Assembly (NCBI GenBank): GCA_030532905.1
Contig: JAUNKE010000020.1
Location: forward strand, 1-35,932
Direction of reading: 5' to 3'
Origin: Peptostreptococcaceae bacterium
Lineage (GTDB): Bacteria; Bacillota; Clostridia; Peptostreptococcales; Filifactoraceae
DNA length: 35,932 nt
The translations under genes and the position numbers were made by a program. The notes beneath the pieces are model-generated. The model did not search any database and was not told where the DNA came from. It worked only from the letters and a program-made list of their open reading frames with translations. Below, one piece after another: positions 35,343 to 35,932 of the stretch (positions within the stretch are counted from its first letter, which is position 1; each line of letters opens with the position of its first letter).

Positions 35343-35789
35343 ATGAGAGATCGTCATGTGCAATGGATATTGGGAATAGTTTTTTCGGGAATCGGAACTT
35401 TTATAACGATGTTATCCTTCATTTTGTTGCCGGTATTTCGGGAAGACGCTTCAACGGGACGGCTTGACTTTCCGGTTCATCTGATGCTTCTTGTAATTGC
35501 ATTGCCTTTTGCCCTAATCGGATTTTTCATGTTGTGGAATGCAATTCGACAAACGATGAAAAGTCGGCGATTGCGTCAGTATGGAATTGTCAAAAGAGGT
35601 GAAATTGTAGATTTTGAGAAGACGACTTATCGGGTGAATCATCGTTACTTGGAATGTGTCATCGTTCAAACGCAGGACGGTGAGATTTATCGCTCGGAAG
35701 GTTTGTTTGATAATAAATACAATTACGGAGATGAGCTGGAAATACTCGTTGACCCGCAAGACACAAGAGTGTATGAGGTCTTGTTATAG
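35343..35789 (+). CDS. DUF3592-like membrane protein (paralogue 2)
   Basis: The 148-residue protein has the same layout as its neighbour: two helices (about 10-31 and 45-67), a beta-rich domain (GIVKRGEIVDFEKTTY, DGEIYRSEGLFDNKYNYGDE) and the ending LEILVDPQDTRVYEV. Shared positions with paralogue 1 include GIVK, GEIYYSEG/GEIYRSEG and YSIGDEVEVLV/YNYGDELEILV. A GGGGGAC region serves as ribosome site. It ends the likely operon at a terminator. Confidence 0.75.
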   Translation: MRDRHVQWILGIVFSGIGTFITMLSFILLPVFREDASTGRLDFPVHLMLLVIALPFALIGFFMLWNAIRQTMKSRRLRQYGIVKRGEIVDFEKTTYRVNHRYLECVIVQTQDGEIYRSEGLFDNKYNYGDELEILVDPQDTRVYEVLL

Positions 35790-35808
35790 AATTTGATTAT
35801 ATCGAAAG

Positions 35809-35856
35809 AAAGCTGATTGGATGCATTCTAAAGGATGGCATCGAATCGGCTTTTTT
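35809..35856 (+). terminator. Terminator after the membrane-protein group
   Basis: A 16-bp stem (35809-35824 with 35838-35853, one mismatch and one GU pair) is followed by TTTTTT. The last 76 bases of the window beyond it show no feature. Confidence 0.8.
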
Positions 35857-35932
35857 AATTTCCGATAATAATATTTAATCTCATACTAATACCTGTTTAA
35901 CCCCATAAAGTCTAGCCAATCCCTACGCGTAA

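Overview
The window looks like a chromosomal segment of an anaerobic, low-to-moderate GC member of the Bacillota (Clostridia/Tissierellia-like). The reasons are the ruvCAB-spoIID-queA-tgt-yajC gene order, an oxygen-sensitive class III ribonucleotide reductase with its activase, a single-chain pyruvate carboxylase, strong GGAGG ribosome binding sites, and a secreted protein with copper-amine-oxidase-N type repeats. No species is assigned.

Layout. 1-78: the 5' end of a group II intron (minus strand, running out of the window) sits just past the terminator of the first gene. 101-3420 (minus): a LacI-type regulator followed by a large secreted protein. 3541-10496 (plus): a housekeeping run of Holliday-junction processing (ruvC, ruvA, ruvB), a SpoIID-like exported protein, queuosine tRNA modification (queA, tgt), yajC and a gamma-class carbonic anhydrase, closed by a terminator. 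10532-11745 (minus): an MgtC-like membrane protein and an isoprenylcysteine-methyltransferase-like membrane protein. 11873-12491 (plus): a tandem cluster of 24-33 residue single-helix membrane peptides sharing the tail WVLKG(R)(N)EDDE, with its own promoter, one perfect 89-bp duplication and decaying copies. 12694-17109: a VOC/glyoxalase-like protein, an M20 peptidase, an orphan lipoprotein solute receptor and a LysR regulator.

17110-19949 is about 2.8 kb without a convincing gene. It holds duplicated AT-rich repeats, palindromic GGAACGG elements in both orientations, and a ten-repeat CRISPR array with no cas genes in the window. The array is transcribed leftward from a recognisable promoter. 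nrdD-nrdG follow behind a promoter carrying two NrdR-like boxes, then pyruvate carboxylase.

26364-29999 is a module: an 1129-residue UvrD-like helicase that appears to combine an SF1 motor, an inserted nuclease-like segment, topoisomerase-type zinc fingers and a RecQ-type RQC winged helix. It lies between two 70-bp direct repeats differing at two positions, and is AT-richer than its neighbours. After it come a fused permease/receptor plus a short ATPase (betaine/choline or ergothioneine-type ABC importer), then two pairs of tandemly duplicated membrane proteins, and a terminator near the right edge.

The most unusual items are the micro-peptide cluster, the helicase module between direct repeats, and the orphan CRISPR array with long, variable spacers. 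All functional statements are from reading the sequence; no database search was run.
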